This document shows positions 1 through 9,545 of a DNA stretch of 64,000 nucleotides, piece after piece. The position numbers and the translations under genes are program-made. The stretch comes from Hyphomonas sediminis (GTDB lineage: Bacteria; Pseudomonadota; Alphaproteobacteria; Caulobacterales; Hyphomonadaceae), in contig NZ_JAIEZP010000001.1 of the NCBI RefSeq assembly GCF_019679475.1, positions 434,001-498,000 on the forward strand. Direction: 5' to 3'. The notes beneath the pieces are model-generated. The model did no database searches and was not told the origin of the DNA. It saw nothing but the letters and a program-made list of their open reading frames with translations. Each line of letters begins with the position of its first letter. The stretch's first letter is position 1.

Positions 1-934
<934 letters not shown>

Positions 935-938
<4 letters not shown>

Positions 939-1318
939 AGTTTCGCATTCTTGTCGGCGCTGGACTCGGATTGCTGGCGACGGCCTGCGCGCACCTGCCG
1001 GGAGGCAGCGCCGCGCCCGCCGCCTGCGCGAGCCAGCTGGCCGAGAGCGCCGCTTACCTGCAGCAGCATGTGGACGCGCGCGAAGAGAAGCTGAAGGTAA
1101 TCCGCTTTGCTTCGGAAGAAGCGATGAACGCCTATAACGACAAGACAACCGGATACGATTCTGCCCGCATCGACTTCATTGCCATGGGCAACATCATCGA
1201 GGCGGCCTACGGCCTGCCGGAGGCGACGGGGACGGCGCCCTTTGATCACACCACGGATGAAGAAGCTGATGCCCGCATCGCCGAAGGCAAGAGCTGCGCC
1301 GCACCCCTGCTCGAATGA
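935..1318 (+). CDS. small secreted protein, putative lipoprotein, in the MoxR operon
   Basis: This 127-residue protein has a lysine/arginine start, a hydrophobic core and LLATAC ending at Cys18. That could be a lipobox, although Ala at -3 makes it weak, so it may be a simple signal peptide. The mature part is mostly helical and charged, with Cys31 and Cys121 at opposite ends, which could form a disulfide in the periplasm. A good ribosome site (GAGGAAGG, four bases before ATG) supports the start. It overlaps moxR by ATGA. I recognise no family. MoxR-DUF58-DUF4159 operons normally have no such gene at this position, so this is an insertion relative to the usual arrangement. Confidence 0.75.
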
Positions 1319-1341
1319 CAACGCGGATAAGGACAAAAAGC

Positions 1342-1749
1342 ATGATCGGCAAGGCAACGGCTTCGTTGATTGCGGTTACCATGGCTTACTCAGCCATGGT
1401 AACTGCTTACCCGGAAGAACAAAAAATTTCGCCCGAGGAGACAGCGCAACTCCATTGTCTCGCAGACTATGTCGCCATGAGAATCTCCGCCACGTATGCA
1501 CTATTTTCCGAACCCCATACGGATGAGCGGATCAAACAAGACTTAGCCGTTATGGTGTTGAATTATGAGTTTGAGCTTGCAGCAGAACATCTAGACGGTT
1601 TCCCTCAGCAGTTCTCAGTTTTCAAAACACGGTTTGAAGAAGCCTTAAAAATTACCAACCGCCTCCCGACAGGGGGCGTGGCGGAGCTTGCTCAATTCAC
1701 GAAGCACGCGAAGACGTGCGAAAAGTGGAAGCGCCCAGAGTCCAAATGA
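1342..1749 (+). CDS. small secreted protein of unknown function, low-GC insert in the MoxR operon
   Basis: A predicted 135-residue protein with an N-terminal signal peptide (MIGKATASLIAVTMAYSAMV, likely cut near residue 22). The mature part is helical with Cys39 and Cys126, again one cysteine near each end. I chose ATG 1342 because AAGGA lies eight bases upstream. A longer frame starts at ATG 1315, which overlaps the previous stop as ATGA but lacks a ribosome site. The gene is visibly richer in A and T than its neighbours, with codons such as TTA, ATT and AAA that they avoid, which suggests acquired DNA. Its TGA overlaps the next ATG (1746). No family is recognised. Confidence 0.65.
   Translation: MIGKATASLIAVTMAYSAMVTAYPEEQKISPEETAQLHCLADYVAMRISATYALFSEPHTDERIKQDLAVMVLNYEFELAAEHLDGFPQQFSVFKTRFEEALKITNRLPTGGVAELAQFTKHAKTCEKWKRPESK
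1375..1403 (+). repeat. perfect 11-bp inverted repeat inside a signal-peptide coding region
   Basis: GTTACCATGGC at 1375-1385 and its exact reverse complement GCCATGGTAAC at 1393-1403 flank the 7-base spacer TTACTCA. In RNA this is a stable hairpin about 33 bases into the predicted gene. It has no U tract, so it is not a simple terminator. It may affect translation or be a by-product of repeated Met-Ala/Ala-Met codons; function is inference. Confidence 0.6.
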
Positions 1750-2612
1750 CCCTGCCTGCCGACCTGCGCGCCGAAGCGGAGAGCCTGGCACGGCAGTTGC
1801 CGGGGCTGAACTTCAAGGCGGAAGCCTCCGAAGCCGCGCATATCGGCTCGGCCGGGCGGCGGCGCGCGGGCACGGGCGAGAATTTCTGGCAGTATCGCCG
1901 CTTCATGCAGGAAGATGCGCCGGGGCGTATTCACTGGCGCCGATCGGCCAAGGGCAATGACCTGTTCGTGCGCGAGAGCGAGCTGGAAACGGCGCGCACC
2001 GTGCTGTTCTGGGCCGATGACGCGGCCGGCTTCCGCTGGAAGGGCAAGGACGACCTGCGCACCAAGGCGGAAGAATCCATCCTCCTGATGCTGACGATGG
2101 CGATCCTGATGTCCAAGGATGGCGAGCGGATCGGCGCGCTGGGATCTGGCCGCACGCCGAGCTTTGGCAAGCGGGCGGTGGAGCGCCTGATGGACGACCT
2201 GCTGCGCGGCACGAAGGGCGCCTTTCCGCCGCCGCCGAAAACCAGCGCGACGATGCTGGTCGCCTCCGACTTCTATGACCCGATTGCCGAGTGGCAGGCA
2301 AAGCTGGCCCCGCTGGCGGCGCGCTGCCCGGAAGGCATCCTGCTGGCAGTTTCTGCCCCGGTGGAGATTGCGTTTCCCTTTGAGGGCCGCACGAAACTTT
2401 CCCGCCCCGGCACAGGCGAGGAGCGCATCCTGGGCCGCGCCGAGACGATGCGCGAGGAATATATGCGCCGCTTTACCGAGCAGCGCGAGGCGCTTTCGGC
2501 GCTCGCCGCGCGGATGGGCTGGGCGCTGGTGACGCATGTGACGGGCAGCCCGGCGCTGTCTGGCGCGGCGCGGCTGAAGGCGGAAATCGAACGGTTTGGA
2601 GCGGCGCGGTGA
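1746..2612 (+). CDS. DUF58 domain protein (vWA-like partner of MoxR)
   Basis: DUF58 proteins are the usual partners of MoxR ATPases and carry a von Willebrand A-like domain. This 288-residue protein has the family signature around residues 43-70: GENFWQYRRF, an acidic stretch, then RIHWRRSAKG and LFVRESE. It has no N-terminal membrane segment. ATG 1746 is preferred over GTG 1716 because it forms the same ATGA overlap used elsewhere in the operon and fits the usual family start (LRAEAESLARQLPGL). Its stop overlaps the GTG of the next gene (GTGA at 2609-2612). Its precise target is unknown. Confidence 0.93.
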   Translation: MTLPADLRAEAESLARQLPGLNFKAEASEAAHIGSAGRRRAGTGENFWQYRRFMQEDAPGRIHWRRSAKGNDLFVRESELETARTVLFWADDAAGFRWKGKDDLRTKAEESILLMLTMAILMSKDGERIGALGSGRTPSFGKRAVERLMDDLLRGTKGAFPPPPKTSATMLVASDFYDPIAEWQAKLAPLAARCPEGILLAVSAPVEIAFPFEGRTKLSRPGTGEERILGRAETMREEYMRRFTEQREALSALAARMGWALVTHVTGSPALSGAARLKAEIERFGAAR

Positions 2613-5467
2613 CGGCACTGGGGCCTTTCCTGCTGGGCGCGCCGCTGGCGCTGTTTGCGCTGCTGGCGCTGCCGCTGATCTGGTGGGTGCTGCGGGCGAC
2701 GCCGCCGGCGCCGAAGGAGGCCGAGCTGCCTTCCCTGCGCCTGCTGGACGGGGCAGAGCCCGAGGAAGAGACGCCGGCGCGCACGCCCTGGTGGGTGTGG
2801 CTGATCCGTACACTGGCGGTTGTGGCGGCGATCCTCGGCCTCTCCCAGCCTGTGTGGGCGCCGGGCGCGCGCAGCGCCGGGACGGGCGATACCGGGCCGC
2901 TGCTGATCGTGATCGACAATGGCTGGGCCTCTGCCCCGCGCTGGAGCGAGCTGGTCAATGCGGCGAGCGCGACGCTGGACGCGGGCGACCGCGACGGGGC
3001 CGCGCATCTGTTGCTGACGGCGCCGCGAAAGCTGAACGCGGACCCGGCCGAACGCATGTCCCGCGCCGATATGGGCAAGCGGCTGTCGAGCCTTGACCCG
3101 CAGCCCTGGGCGACGGACCGGGCCGACGCGCTGGCGCGGCTGGACGCCTCCAAACTGCAACCGGCCCGGATCTTCTATGCAAGCGACGGGCTGGAGGCCG
3201 AAGGCGGCGCCGCCTTTGCCGCGGCGCTGGCGAGCCGCGCGCCCCTGACTGTGTTTGCTGCCCCGCCCGAAGGCCCCGCCGTGATCACCGGGCTCTCGGC
3301 GCAGACGGACGCGGTGACCGTGCGCCTTGCGCGGGCCGACCCACGCGGCAGCGCGCGGGCGTTCGTCTCGGCCCTGACACAGGACGGCTCGGCGCTCGGC
3401 TCCGCCGAAGTGAGCTTTGCCGAAGGCGTGCGCGAGGGCGAGGCGACGTTTTCCATTCCGGCTGCCGCGCTGGCACGGATTGCACGGTTCAATGTGACCG
3501 GGCGGGCGGGCGCAGGCACCGTCTGGCTGTGGGACTCGGCAGAGCGCACGCGGCGCGTCGGCATTGTCGATATGGGGCCATCGGCCCAGCCGCTGCTCTC
3601 GGACATGCATTATGTTCGCAAGGCGCTGGAGCCGTTCGCCTCGATCTCGACCGGGGATATCGAGACGCTGGTGGCCGCCGCGCCCGACGCAATCATTCTG
3701 GCCGACGTTGGCCAGATCGCCAAAGCCGACACCGAACGCCTGACGCAATGGGTGGAGAATGGCGGCGCGCTGATCCGCTTTGCCGGGCCGAGGCTGGCCG
3801 CGCAGGGCGACGACCTGTTGCCGGTAACGCTGCGCCGGTCTTCCCGCGCGATTGGCGGGGCGCTGGCGTGGGAGGAGCCGCAGGGCCTTGCCCCCTTCCC
3901 CGAGACCTCGCCCTTTGCCGGCCTCTCCATTCCGCCGGATGTCCGTGTACGCCAGCAGGTACTGGCGCGGCCAGAGCCCGACCTTGCGCGCAAGACATGG
4001 GCGCGCCTCACCGATGGATCACCGCTGGTGACCGCCGACAGCCGGGGCGAGGGAACGCTGGTTCTCTTCCACATCACCGCCGGGCCGGACTGGGGCGACC
4101 TGGCCTATTCGGGCTTGTTTGAACAGATGCTGCGCCGCGCGATTGCTGCCGGGCGCGGCGAAGCAGTGGAAGATGGCGACGGCACCTATATGCCCCAGCT
4201 GTCGCTGGACGGCTTTGGCCGCCTGACACCGGCCAGCCAAAGCGCCGCGCCGATCAAGGCGGCAGACTTTGCCGGGCTGAAACCTTCTGAAATCCATCCG
4301 CCGGGGCTTTACCAGGGCCCGTCCGGCTCGCGCGCGCTGAACATTGGCGAGGGCGCCGCGCCGCGCCTGATGACCGAATGGCCCGCCTCCGCCCGCCTGC
4401 TGGGCGATGCAGAAGCGCGCTCCCTGCGCCTGGCCGGGCCGCTGCTGGCCGTGGCGGCGTTCCTGCTGGCGCTGGACCTGTTTATTGCGCTCTATGTGGC
4501 CGGGCGGCTGCGCGGGCTGATGCGGCGGGGCAAGGCGGGGGCCGGAGTGGCCGGCGCGTTGCTGCTGGCGTTTGCCGTCCTTTCGCCGGAGAGCGCACAT
4601 GCTCAGGGCACGTATGAACTGATGCCGGATGGCAATTACCGGTTCGTGCAGACGCCTTCGAGCCGCGTTGTGCCCCTGCCCCCCGGCAAGGCGAGCCAGA
4701 AGGAAATCGACGCCGCGCTGACCATGCGCCTTGGCTATGTGGAGACCGGCGACCCGGCCCTGAACCAGCGCACACGCGCGGGCCTGCAGGGCCTTTCCAA
4801 CATTCTGAACATGCGCACCTCGGTGGAGCCCGCCTCCCCGCACGCGCTGAACCTCGAAACCGATGCGCTGGAACTCTACCCGCTGATCTATTTCAATGTG
4901 CCCGACAATGCCGCGCCGCTGTCAGACATCGCCGTGCAGCGCCTGAACGCCTATCTGCGCGTGGGCGGCGCATTGGTGATCGACACGCGGGCGGGCGGCG
5001 ACGCCGCTTCGCAGACGGACGTATCGCGGCTGGAAACGCTGCTGGAGGGGCTGGACGCGCCGCCGCTGCAGACCGTGCCGGACAATCACGTTCTCTCGCG
5101 CAGCTATTACCTGATCAAGGATTTCCCCGGCCGGTTTGCCGGGCGGCGGCTGTGGATCGAGCAGGCCGCCCAGCCGGGCGGCAGCCGGGGCGACGGGGTT
5201 TCCCGCCTGTTCATCGGCGACGCCGACTGGGCCTCGGCCTGGGCCGTGGATGAGAATGGGCGCGACCTCTATTCCGTTGACGGAGGGCCGACACAGCGCG
5301 AAGCGGCGCGCCGGTTTGGCGTCAACCTCGTGATGTATGTACTGACGGGCAGCTACAAGGACGACCAGGTGCATATTCCCGCCCTTCTGGAGCGGCTGGG
5401 CGAGCAGAATGACGCGCCCGAGCCCCTGTTGCCGAATGGCAACCTGCTGGACGGAGGGCCGCAATGA
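2609..5467 (+). CDS. BatA-like/DUF4159 membrane protein
   Basis: A 952-residue inner-membrane protein. The N-terminal part resembles BatA, with two hydrophobic segments near residues 5-27 and 65-85. A long extracytoplasmic region follows, then two more hydrophobic segments near 610-655. The second ends in an Ala-rich stretch with AHAQG that resembles a signal-peptidase site. The C-terminal DUF4159 region (about 670-930) contains YPLIYFNVPDN and GGALVIDTRAGG, and has a glutamine-amidotransferase-like fold in this family. Start is GTG 2609 within a GTGA overlap. Family members sit next to MoxR and DUF58 in alphaproteobacteria and are presumed envelope proteins. The biochemical role is not established. 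Confidence 0.9.
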   Translation: MTALGPFLLGAPLALFALLALPLIWWVLRATPPAPKEAELPSLRLLDGAEPEEETPARTPWWVWLIRTLAVVAAILGLSQPVWAPGARSAGTGDTGPLLIVIDNGWASAPRWSELVNAASATLDAGDRDGAAHLLLTAPRKLNADPAERMSRADMGKRLSSLDPQPWATDRADALARLDASKLQPARIFYASDGLEAEGGAAFAAALASRAPLTVFAAPPEGPAVITGLSAQTDAVTVRLARADPRGSARAFVSALTQDGSALGSAEVSFAEGVREGEATFSIPAAALARIARFNVTGRAGAGTVWLWDSAERTRRVGIVDMGPSAQPLLSDMHYVRKALEPFASISTGDIETLVAAAPDAIILADVGQIAKADTERLTQWVENGGALIRFAGPRLAAQGDDLLPVTLRRSSRAIGGALAWEEPQGLAPFPETSPFAGLSIPPDVRVRQQVLARPEPDLARKTWARLTDGSPLVTADSRGEGTLVLFHITAGPDWGDLAYSGLFEQMLRRAIAAGRGEAVEDGDGTYMPQLSLDGFGRLTPASQSAAPIKAADFAGLKPSEIHPPGLYQGPSGSRALNIGEGAAPRLMTEWPASARLLGDAEARSLRLAGPLLAVAAFLLALDLFIALYVAGRLRGLMRRGKAGAGVAGALLLAFAVLSPESAHAQGTYELMPDGNYRFVQTPSSRVVPLPPGKASQKEIDAALTMRLGYVETGDPALNQRTRAGLQGLSNILNMRTSVEPASPHALNLETDALELYPLIYFNVPDNAAPLSDIAVQRLNAYLRVGGALVIDTRAGGDAASQTDVSRLETLLEGLDAPPLQTVPDNHVLSRSYYLIKDFPGRFAGRRLWIEQAAQPGGSRGDGVSRLFIGDADWASAWAVDENGRDLYSVDGGPTQREAARRFGVNLVMYVLTGSYKDDQVHIPALLERLGEQNDAPEPLLPNGNLLDGGPQ

Positions 5468-7506
5468 CTGAAGCGGTTCGCCTGAGCCTTGAGCCTTTCC
5501 TTGGCTGGCCGCTCGTCTGGGCGCTGGCGGCGCTGACGATTGGCGCGTGGATCTGTTACTTCTTCCTGCGCGGGCGCGCCTGGCTGACACGGGCCGTTAG
5601 CCTGCTGGTGGTGAGCGCGGCGCTGATCAATCCGACGCTGGTGCATGAGGAGCGCGAGCCCCTGCCCTCGGTGGCGGCGCTGATCCTCGACCGGTCCGAA
5701 AGCATGCAGTTTGGCGAACGCGACGAGGCGGCCGCGGCAGCCTATGAGGCGCTGAAAGCAAAGCTGGCTGAAGACCCGTCCCTGGAAGTGCGCACGCTGG
5801 AGACAAGCCCCGGCGACGATGGCACCTACCTTTACAGCGCGCTGGAAGGTCTGATGGCGGATGTTCCGCGCGACCGGATTGCCGGTGCGATCATGGTGAC
5901 AGATGGGCAGGTGCATGACCTGCCTGACCCGGCCAAGACACAAGGCATCATCGGGCCGCTGCATGGCCTGATCGCGGGCGATGAAAACCTAGGCGACCGG
6001 CGGATCGAAATCGTCAACGCGCCGAATTTCGGCATCGTGGGCGAGACGGCAAACCTTGTGGTGCGCGCCGAGGACCCGCGCGGCGGGACGATTGATCTCG
6101 ATATCTCGCTGAATGGCGGGACGCCCGAACGCGTGCGCGTCGAGACCGGCAAGGACACGGCCGTGCCCATCGAAATCGAGCGGCGCGGCGAGAATATGGT
6201 GGTGATCGAAGCGCCGCCCGGCCCCGAGGAACTGACGCTGGCGAACAACCGTACGGCCACCTCGATTGCGGGCGTGCGCGACCGGTTGCGCGTGCTGCTG
6301 GTAACGGGCAAGCCAAACCAGGCAGGGCGCGTGTGGCGCGACCTGCTGAAGTCCGATCCATCCGTGGACCTCGTTCACTTCACCATCCTGCGCCCGCCAT
6401 TCAAGGTGGACTATGCGCGCCCCGATGAGCTGGCGCTGATCGAGTTTCCGACAGAGGAACTGTTCGAGCAGAAGCTGACCGAATTCGACCTCATCATCTT
6501 CGACCAGTATGAGCGCCAGGGCGTGATTACGCAGGCCTATCTTGCCAACATGTCCCGCTATGTGGCCGATGGCGGCGCGCTGCTGATCGTGGCGGGCGAG
6601 CAGTTTGCCGGGCCGGCGAGCCTTGCGCGGTCGCCGCTGGCCTCCGTGCTGCCCGCCTCCCCGACCGGCGTGATCCGCACCGGCGAGTTCGTGCCGCAAC
6701 TTACCGCGCCGGGCAAGCGCCATGCCGTGACCGCGCCGCTGGACGGGCAAAGCTGGGGCGGGTGGATGCGCTATATCGAGGCAGATGCGGTGGCCGGGGA
6801 CGTGCTGATGGCTGGCCCGAACGGGCGACCGCTGCTGATCGTGGACCGGGTTTCCAAGGGCCGGGTGGGCATGCTGATGTCCGACCAGATCTGGCTGTGG
6901 GCGGGCGGCTATGATGGCGGCGGTCCGTTTGCGGAGCTTATCCGCCGCGTGGTGCACTGGATGATGAAGGAGCCCGAACTGGAGGAGCGCCGCCTGGCGC
7001 TGACCATCGAGGGCGGACAGGCGAAGATCGAGCTGCGCACGCTGCTGGACGCGGCCCCGCCGCTGGAAGTGCAGACGCCGGAGGGCGATGTGATGACGCC
7101 GCGCTGGAGCCCGGCCGGGCCCGGCACCTTCGTGGCGGAAGCCCCGGTTGAGGAACTCGGCATCTACCGCGCGCGCTCGGGCGGGCTGGAAGCGATTGCG
7201 CTGAGCGGGCCGGAGAACCCGAAGGAATACGCAAATCTTGAATCGACGACGGCCGTGATCGAGCCGGTAGCTCAGGCGACGGGCGGCGGCGTGTTCCGAT
7301 TGAACGAGACAGGCAGCAATATTCCCGATGTGCGCCGGGTAAGCGCGGGGCAGAAGAATGCCGCCGGTGCCAACTGGCTGGGCCTGCGTGAGCGGGGCGC
7401 CTATGCGGTGCGTTCGTCCACCAGCCAGGGCCTGTTGCCGGGCATCCTGGCGGCGGGCGCGCTGATGCTGTTCCTGCTGCTGGCCTGGCGGCGCGAGGGA
7501 CGCTGA
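5464..7506 (+). CDS. large membrane protein with vWA-like and amidotransferase-like regions
   Basis: A 680-residue protein with two N-terminal membrane segments (about 13-36 and 41-58) and one at the C terminus (about 652-673), so the bulk is probably periplasmic. After the first pair comes ALILDRSESMQFGERDEA, which looks like a vWA metal-site motif (DxSxS). Near residues 275-440 is a glutamine-amidotransferase-like block (LRVLLVTGKPNQAGR, DLIIFDQYER, GGALLIVAGEQF). It starts at the ATGA overlap with DUF4159 and closes the operon. Homologues usually occur as the last gene of MoxR/DUF58/DUF4159 clusters and are annotated only as membrane proteins. Confidence 0.85.
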   Translation: MTEAVRLSLEPFLGWPLVWALAALTIGAWICYFFLRGRAWLTRAVSLLVVSAALINPTLVHEEREPLPSVAALILDRSESMQFGERDEAAAAAYEALKAKLAEDPSLEVRTLETSPGDDGTYLYSALEGLMADVPRDRIAGAIMVTDGQVHDLPDPAKTQGIIGPLHGLIAGDENLGDRRIEIVNAPNFGIVGETANLVVRAEDPRGGTIDLDISLNGGTPERVRVETGKDTAVPIEIERRGENMVVIEAPPGPEELTLANNRTATSIAGVRDRLRVLLVTGKPNQAGRVWRDLLKSDPSVDLVHFTILRPPFKVDYARPDELALIEFPTEELFEQKLTEFDLIIFDQYERQGVITQAYLANMSRYVADGGALLIVAGEQFAGPASLARSPLASVLPASPTGVIRTGEFVPQLTAPGKRHAVTAPLDGQSWGGWMRYIEADAVAGDVLMAGPNGRPLLIVDRVSKGRVGMLMSDQIWLWAGGYDGGGPFAELIRRVVHWMMKEPELEERRLALTIEGGQAKIELRTLLDAAPPLEVQTPEGDVMTPRWSPAGPGTFVAEAPVEELGIYRARSGGLEAIALSGPENPKEYANLESTTAVIEPVAQATGGGVFRLNETGSNIPDVRRVSAGQKNAAGANWLGLRERGAYAVRSSTSQGLLPGILAAGALMLFLLLAWRREGR

Positions 7507-7517
7507 GCGCCCCTGCC

Positions 7518-8864
7518 CTAAAGCGGGGTCTGCGCCATCCGGCGCGCTCGCCGGACCACCAGCCAGATAAGGATCAAGGGCGGGATGGCCGCCAGCGGGC
7601 TGAAGGCAAAGTAGAGCGCGAACCCGCCCATCGATGAGCCGGCCACACTTTGCAACAGCGTGACGCCGAGGCCCGCAAAGCCGCCGAGGAAACCGCTGAG
7701 CAGCGACATCAGGGAAGAGAGCAGCGCAAACTGCGCGGCAGTGGCCACCGGATTGGTGAGCCGGCTGGCCCAGGCGACGATGGACGCCATGGCGAGGCCG
7801 CCGCTGAAGCCTTCAACGACCGTGATGCCCGCCCAGATGACCTTCGAGCCGCCCGACAGCGCGAGAATGCAGAAGCCAAGATTGGAGAGCCCTGCAAGGC
7901 CAACGCCCACGGCCATGGCCGCCAGCGTGCCATAGCGCAGGCCGATCAGACCGGCGGCGACGACACCGCCCAGCGTTGCGGGAAAGCCGATTGCGGTGCG
8001 CATGCCGGCGATCTCGGCAGTGGAGAAACCCAGATCGATATAGAGCGGACCGACCATCGGCACGATCAGGCCATCGGGCAGGAAAAAGAGCGCAATCAAC
8101 GGCAGGAAGATGTAAAGGCCAGTGCCGTGGTCCTGCCAGAATACCTTCAGGGGGCGGATGAGCGCGGCGCCGACAGAGCCAAGGCCTGTGAGGGGCGCAA
8201 AGTCGCGCGGCTTGGCCGGCTCGCGCGCCAGCAACAAGGCTGACAGCCCGGCAATGCCGCCAAGCGAGGCAAAAGCATACGCCGCCTGCCAGCCGATAAT
8301 GCCGGAAGCGGCAAGGATGGGCACGTTGCCGAGGAAATAGCCCGAGCGGAGGCCGAGGATATAGGCCGAGGCCATGAGATCCTGTTCCTCATCGCGCGCG
8401 CTTTCGATGCGCCAGGCGTCCACGGCAATATCCTGCGTGGCGGCGGCAAAGGAGGTGAGCATCGCAAAGCCGGCGAAGACGGCGAGCCCGCCTGAGGGCC
8501 CGGCGAAGGCCATGCCCAGTGTGCCGATCGTTACGAAGATCTGCCCAAGGAGCATCCAGGAGCGGCGATGGCCCAGCAGCCTGCCGATGACCGGAAGCCT
8601 GATCCAGTCAACAAAGGGCGCCCAGAGGAACTTCGCCGAGACGAAGATGCCGACCCAGGCCATGAAGCCGATGGCGGTGAGCGCGACGCCTTCCTGGCGC
8701 AGCCAATAGCCAAGCGTGACCCCCACCATGACAGGCGGCATACCCGTGGCGATGCCAAAGACCATCGCAATGGCGACTTTCGGCTGGCGGAGTGATCCCA
8801 GAACCTCGCGCAGCCCGGCGCTCGGCCGGACAGGCTCGTCCTGGCCGGTCACAATGTCGGCCAT
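7518..8864 (-). CDS. AmpG-like MFS permease
   Basis: A 448-residue major facilitator with about 12 membrane segments. The N-terminal stretch (GIATGMPPVMVGVTLGYWL, then AKFLWAPFVDWIRLP and LGHRRSWMLLGQI) is typical of AmpG permeases. Those carry GlcNAc-anhydromuropeptides from periplasm to cytoplasm for wall recycling and beta-lactamase induction. GGAGG just before ATG supports the start. It converges with the MoxR operon, and its upstream region holds three copies of an 8-mer. A second, longer AmpG-like gene lies at 50877-52613. Muropeptide transport is inferred from family, and the two paralogues may differ in substrate. Confidence 0.85.
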   Translation of the reverse strand: MADIVTGQDEPVRPSAGLREVLGSLRQPKVAIAMVFGIATGMPPVMVGVTLGYWLRQEGVALTAIGFMAWVGIFVSAKFLWAPFVDWIRLPVIGRLLGHRRSWMLLGQIFVTIGTLGMAFAGPSGGLAVFAGFAMLTSFAAATQDIAVDAWRIESARDEEQDLMASAYILGLRSGYFLGNVPILAASGIIGWQAAYAFASLGGIAGLSALLLAREPAKPRDFAPLTGLGSVGAALIRPLKVFWQDHGTGLYIFLPLIALFFLPDGLIVPMVGPLYIDLGFSTAEIAGMRTAIGFPATLGGVVAAGLIGLRYGTLAAMAVGVGLAGLSNLGFCILALSGGSKVIWAGITVVEGFSGGLAMASIVAWASRLTNPVATAAQFALLSSLMSLLSGFLGGFAGLGVTLLQSVAGSSMGGFALYFAFSPLAAIPPLILIWLVVRRARRMAQTPL

Positions 8865-8884
8865 ACTTCCTCCCTGAACGCGTT

Positions 8885-8949
8885 ATCTGCCCTCCCGCCT
8901 CATTGCCGGGCGGGTTCAGAGTGGGCAGATCAGGCGCGCTGGGCAGATA
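8885..8949. promoter_or_regulatory. three copies of GGGCAGAT upstream of the AmpG-like gene
   Basis: GGGCAGAT occurs directly at 8923-8930 and 8941-8948 and inverted (ATCTGCCC) at 8885-8892. The outermost pair extends to a 9-bp inverted repeat, TATCTGCCC/GGGCAGATA. All three lie in the 118-bp gap between the GNAT gene stop and the AmpG-like start. They could be operator half-sites. A short CCCGCC/GGCGGG hairpin lies between them. Regulatory role is inference. Confidence 0.4.
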
Positions 8950-8982
8950 GTGTCAGGCAGGGGCAACCCCGGCAACCTTAAA

Positions 8983-9474
8983 TCACGGAGCTGTGACCAG
9001 GCCTTCGAGGAGGCTGGCGTCGCCCGCAAGGTCGCGGACCATGACGCGGGAGGGGTCCTGGGGCCCTGGGAATGTCAGCCGGTTCTTCGGCGTGACGGTG
9101 AAGCCGACCTTGCCGAACAGGCTGAAGGCGCCGATCAGCACGGCGGCGGGCCAGCCGGCATCCTTGCCGGCTTCAAGCGCGGCTTCTGTAATCTTCAGGC
9201 TGAGGAAGTTGCCGCGATAGGCCGGATCGACCGCCACCGGGCCGTAGAACAGCGCCGGCATGCGCGCCGGGCCAACCACCAACGGCCAGACGCGGCAAAC
9301 GCCGATCACCTTGTCGTCTTCCACCGCGACGCGGTTTATCTCCGGCAGGGAGCGCGAATATTCGCGCAGACGCTCTGCCGTCTTGGCAAAGTGGCCGGGA
9401 CCGAAGGTGCGGTCGAAGAGAGCTTCGATCGCTTCGGCATGCAGAGCTGGGTTTTCGGGCACAATCTCGATCAT
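8983..9474 (-). CDS. GNAT-family N-acetyltransferase
   Basis: A 163-residue protein of the GNAT fold. The core includes VIGVCRVWPL (beta strand 4), a conserved LFYGPVAVDPAYRGNFLSLKI region corresponding to the acetyl-CoA pyrophosphate loop, and a C-terminal FSLFGKVGFTV segment typical of YhbS-like members. These transfer acetyl groups from acetyl-CoA to amines, but the acceptor cannot be deduced. It follows the acyltransferase gene by 71 bases on the same strand and precedes the AmpG-like gene by 118 bases, so co-transcription with the former is possible. Confidence 0.85.
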   Translation of the reverse strand: MIEIVPENPALHAEAIEALFDRTFGPGHFAKTAERLREYSRSLPEINRVAVEDDKVIGVCRVWPLVVGPARMPALFYGPVAVDPAYRGNFLSLKITEAALEAGKDAGWPAAVLIGAFSLFGKVGFTVTPKNRLTFPGPQDPSRVMVRDLAGDASLLEGLVTAP

Positions 9475-9545
9475 GGCGGCGCGCTCTAGGGCGCAATTGC
9501 CCCCCTCGCAAGCATTGATGTGTGAAGGCCCCTGCCCGGCTCTGT

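Noticed and set aside
1692..2813. Long minus-strand frame opposite DUF58 and the start of DUF4159
   Set aside because: Shadow of well-supported plus-strand genes; Arg/Ala/Pro-rich product with no motif.
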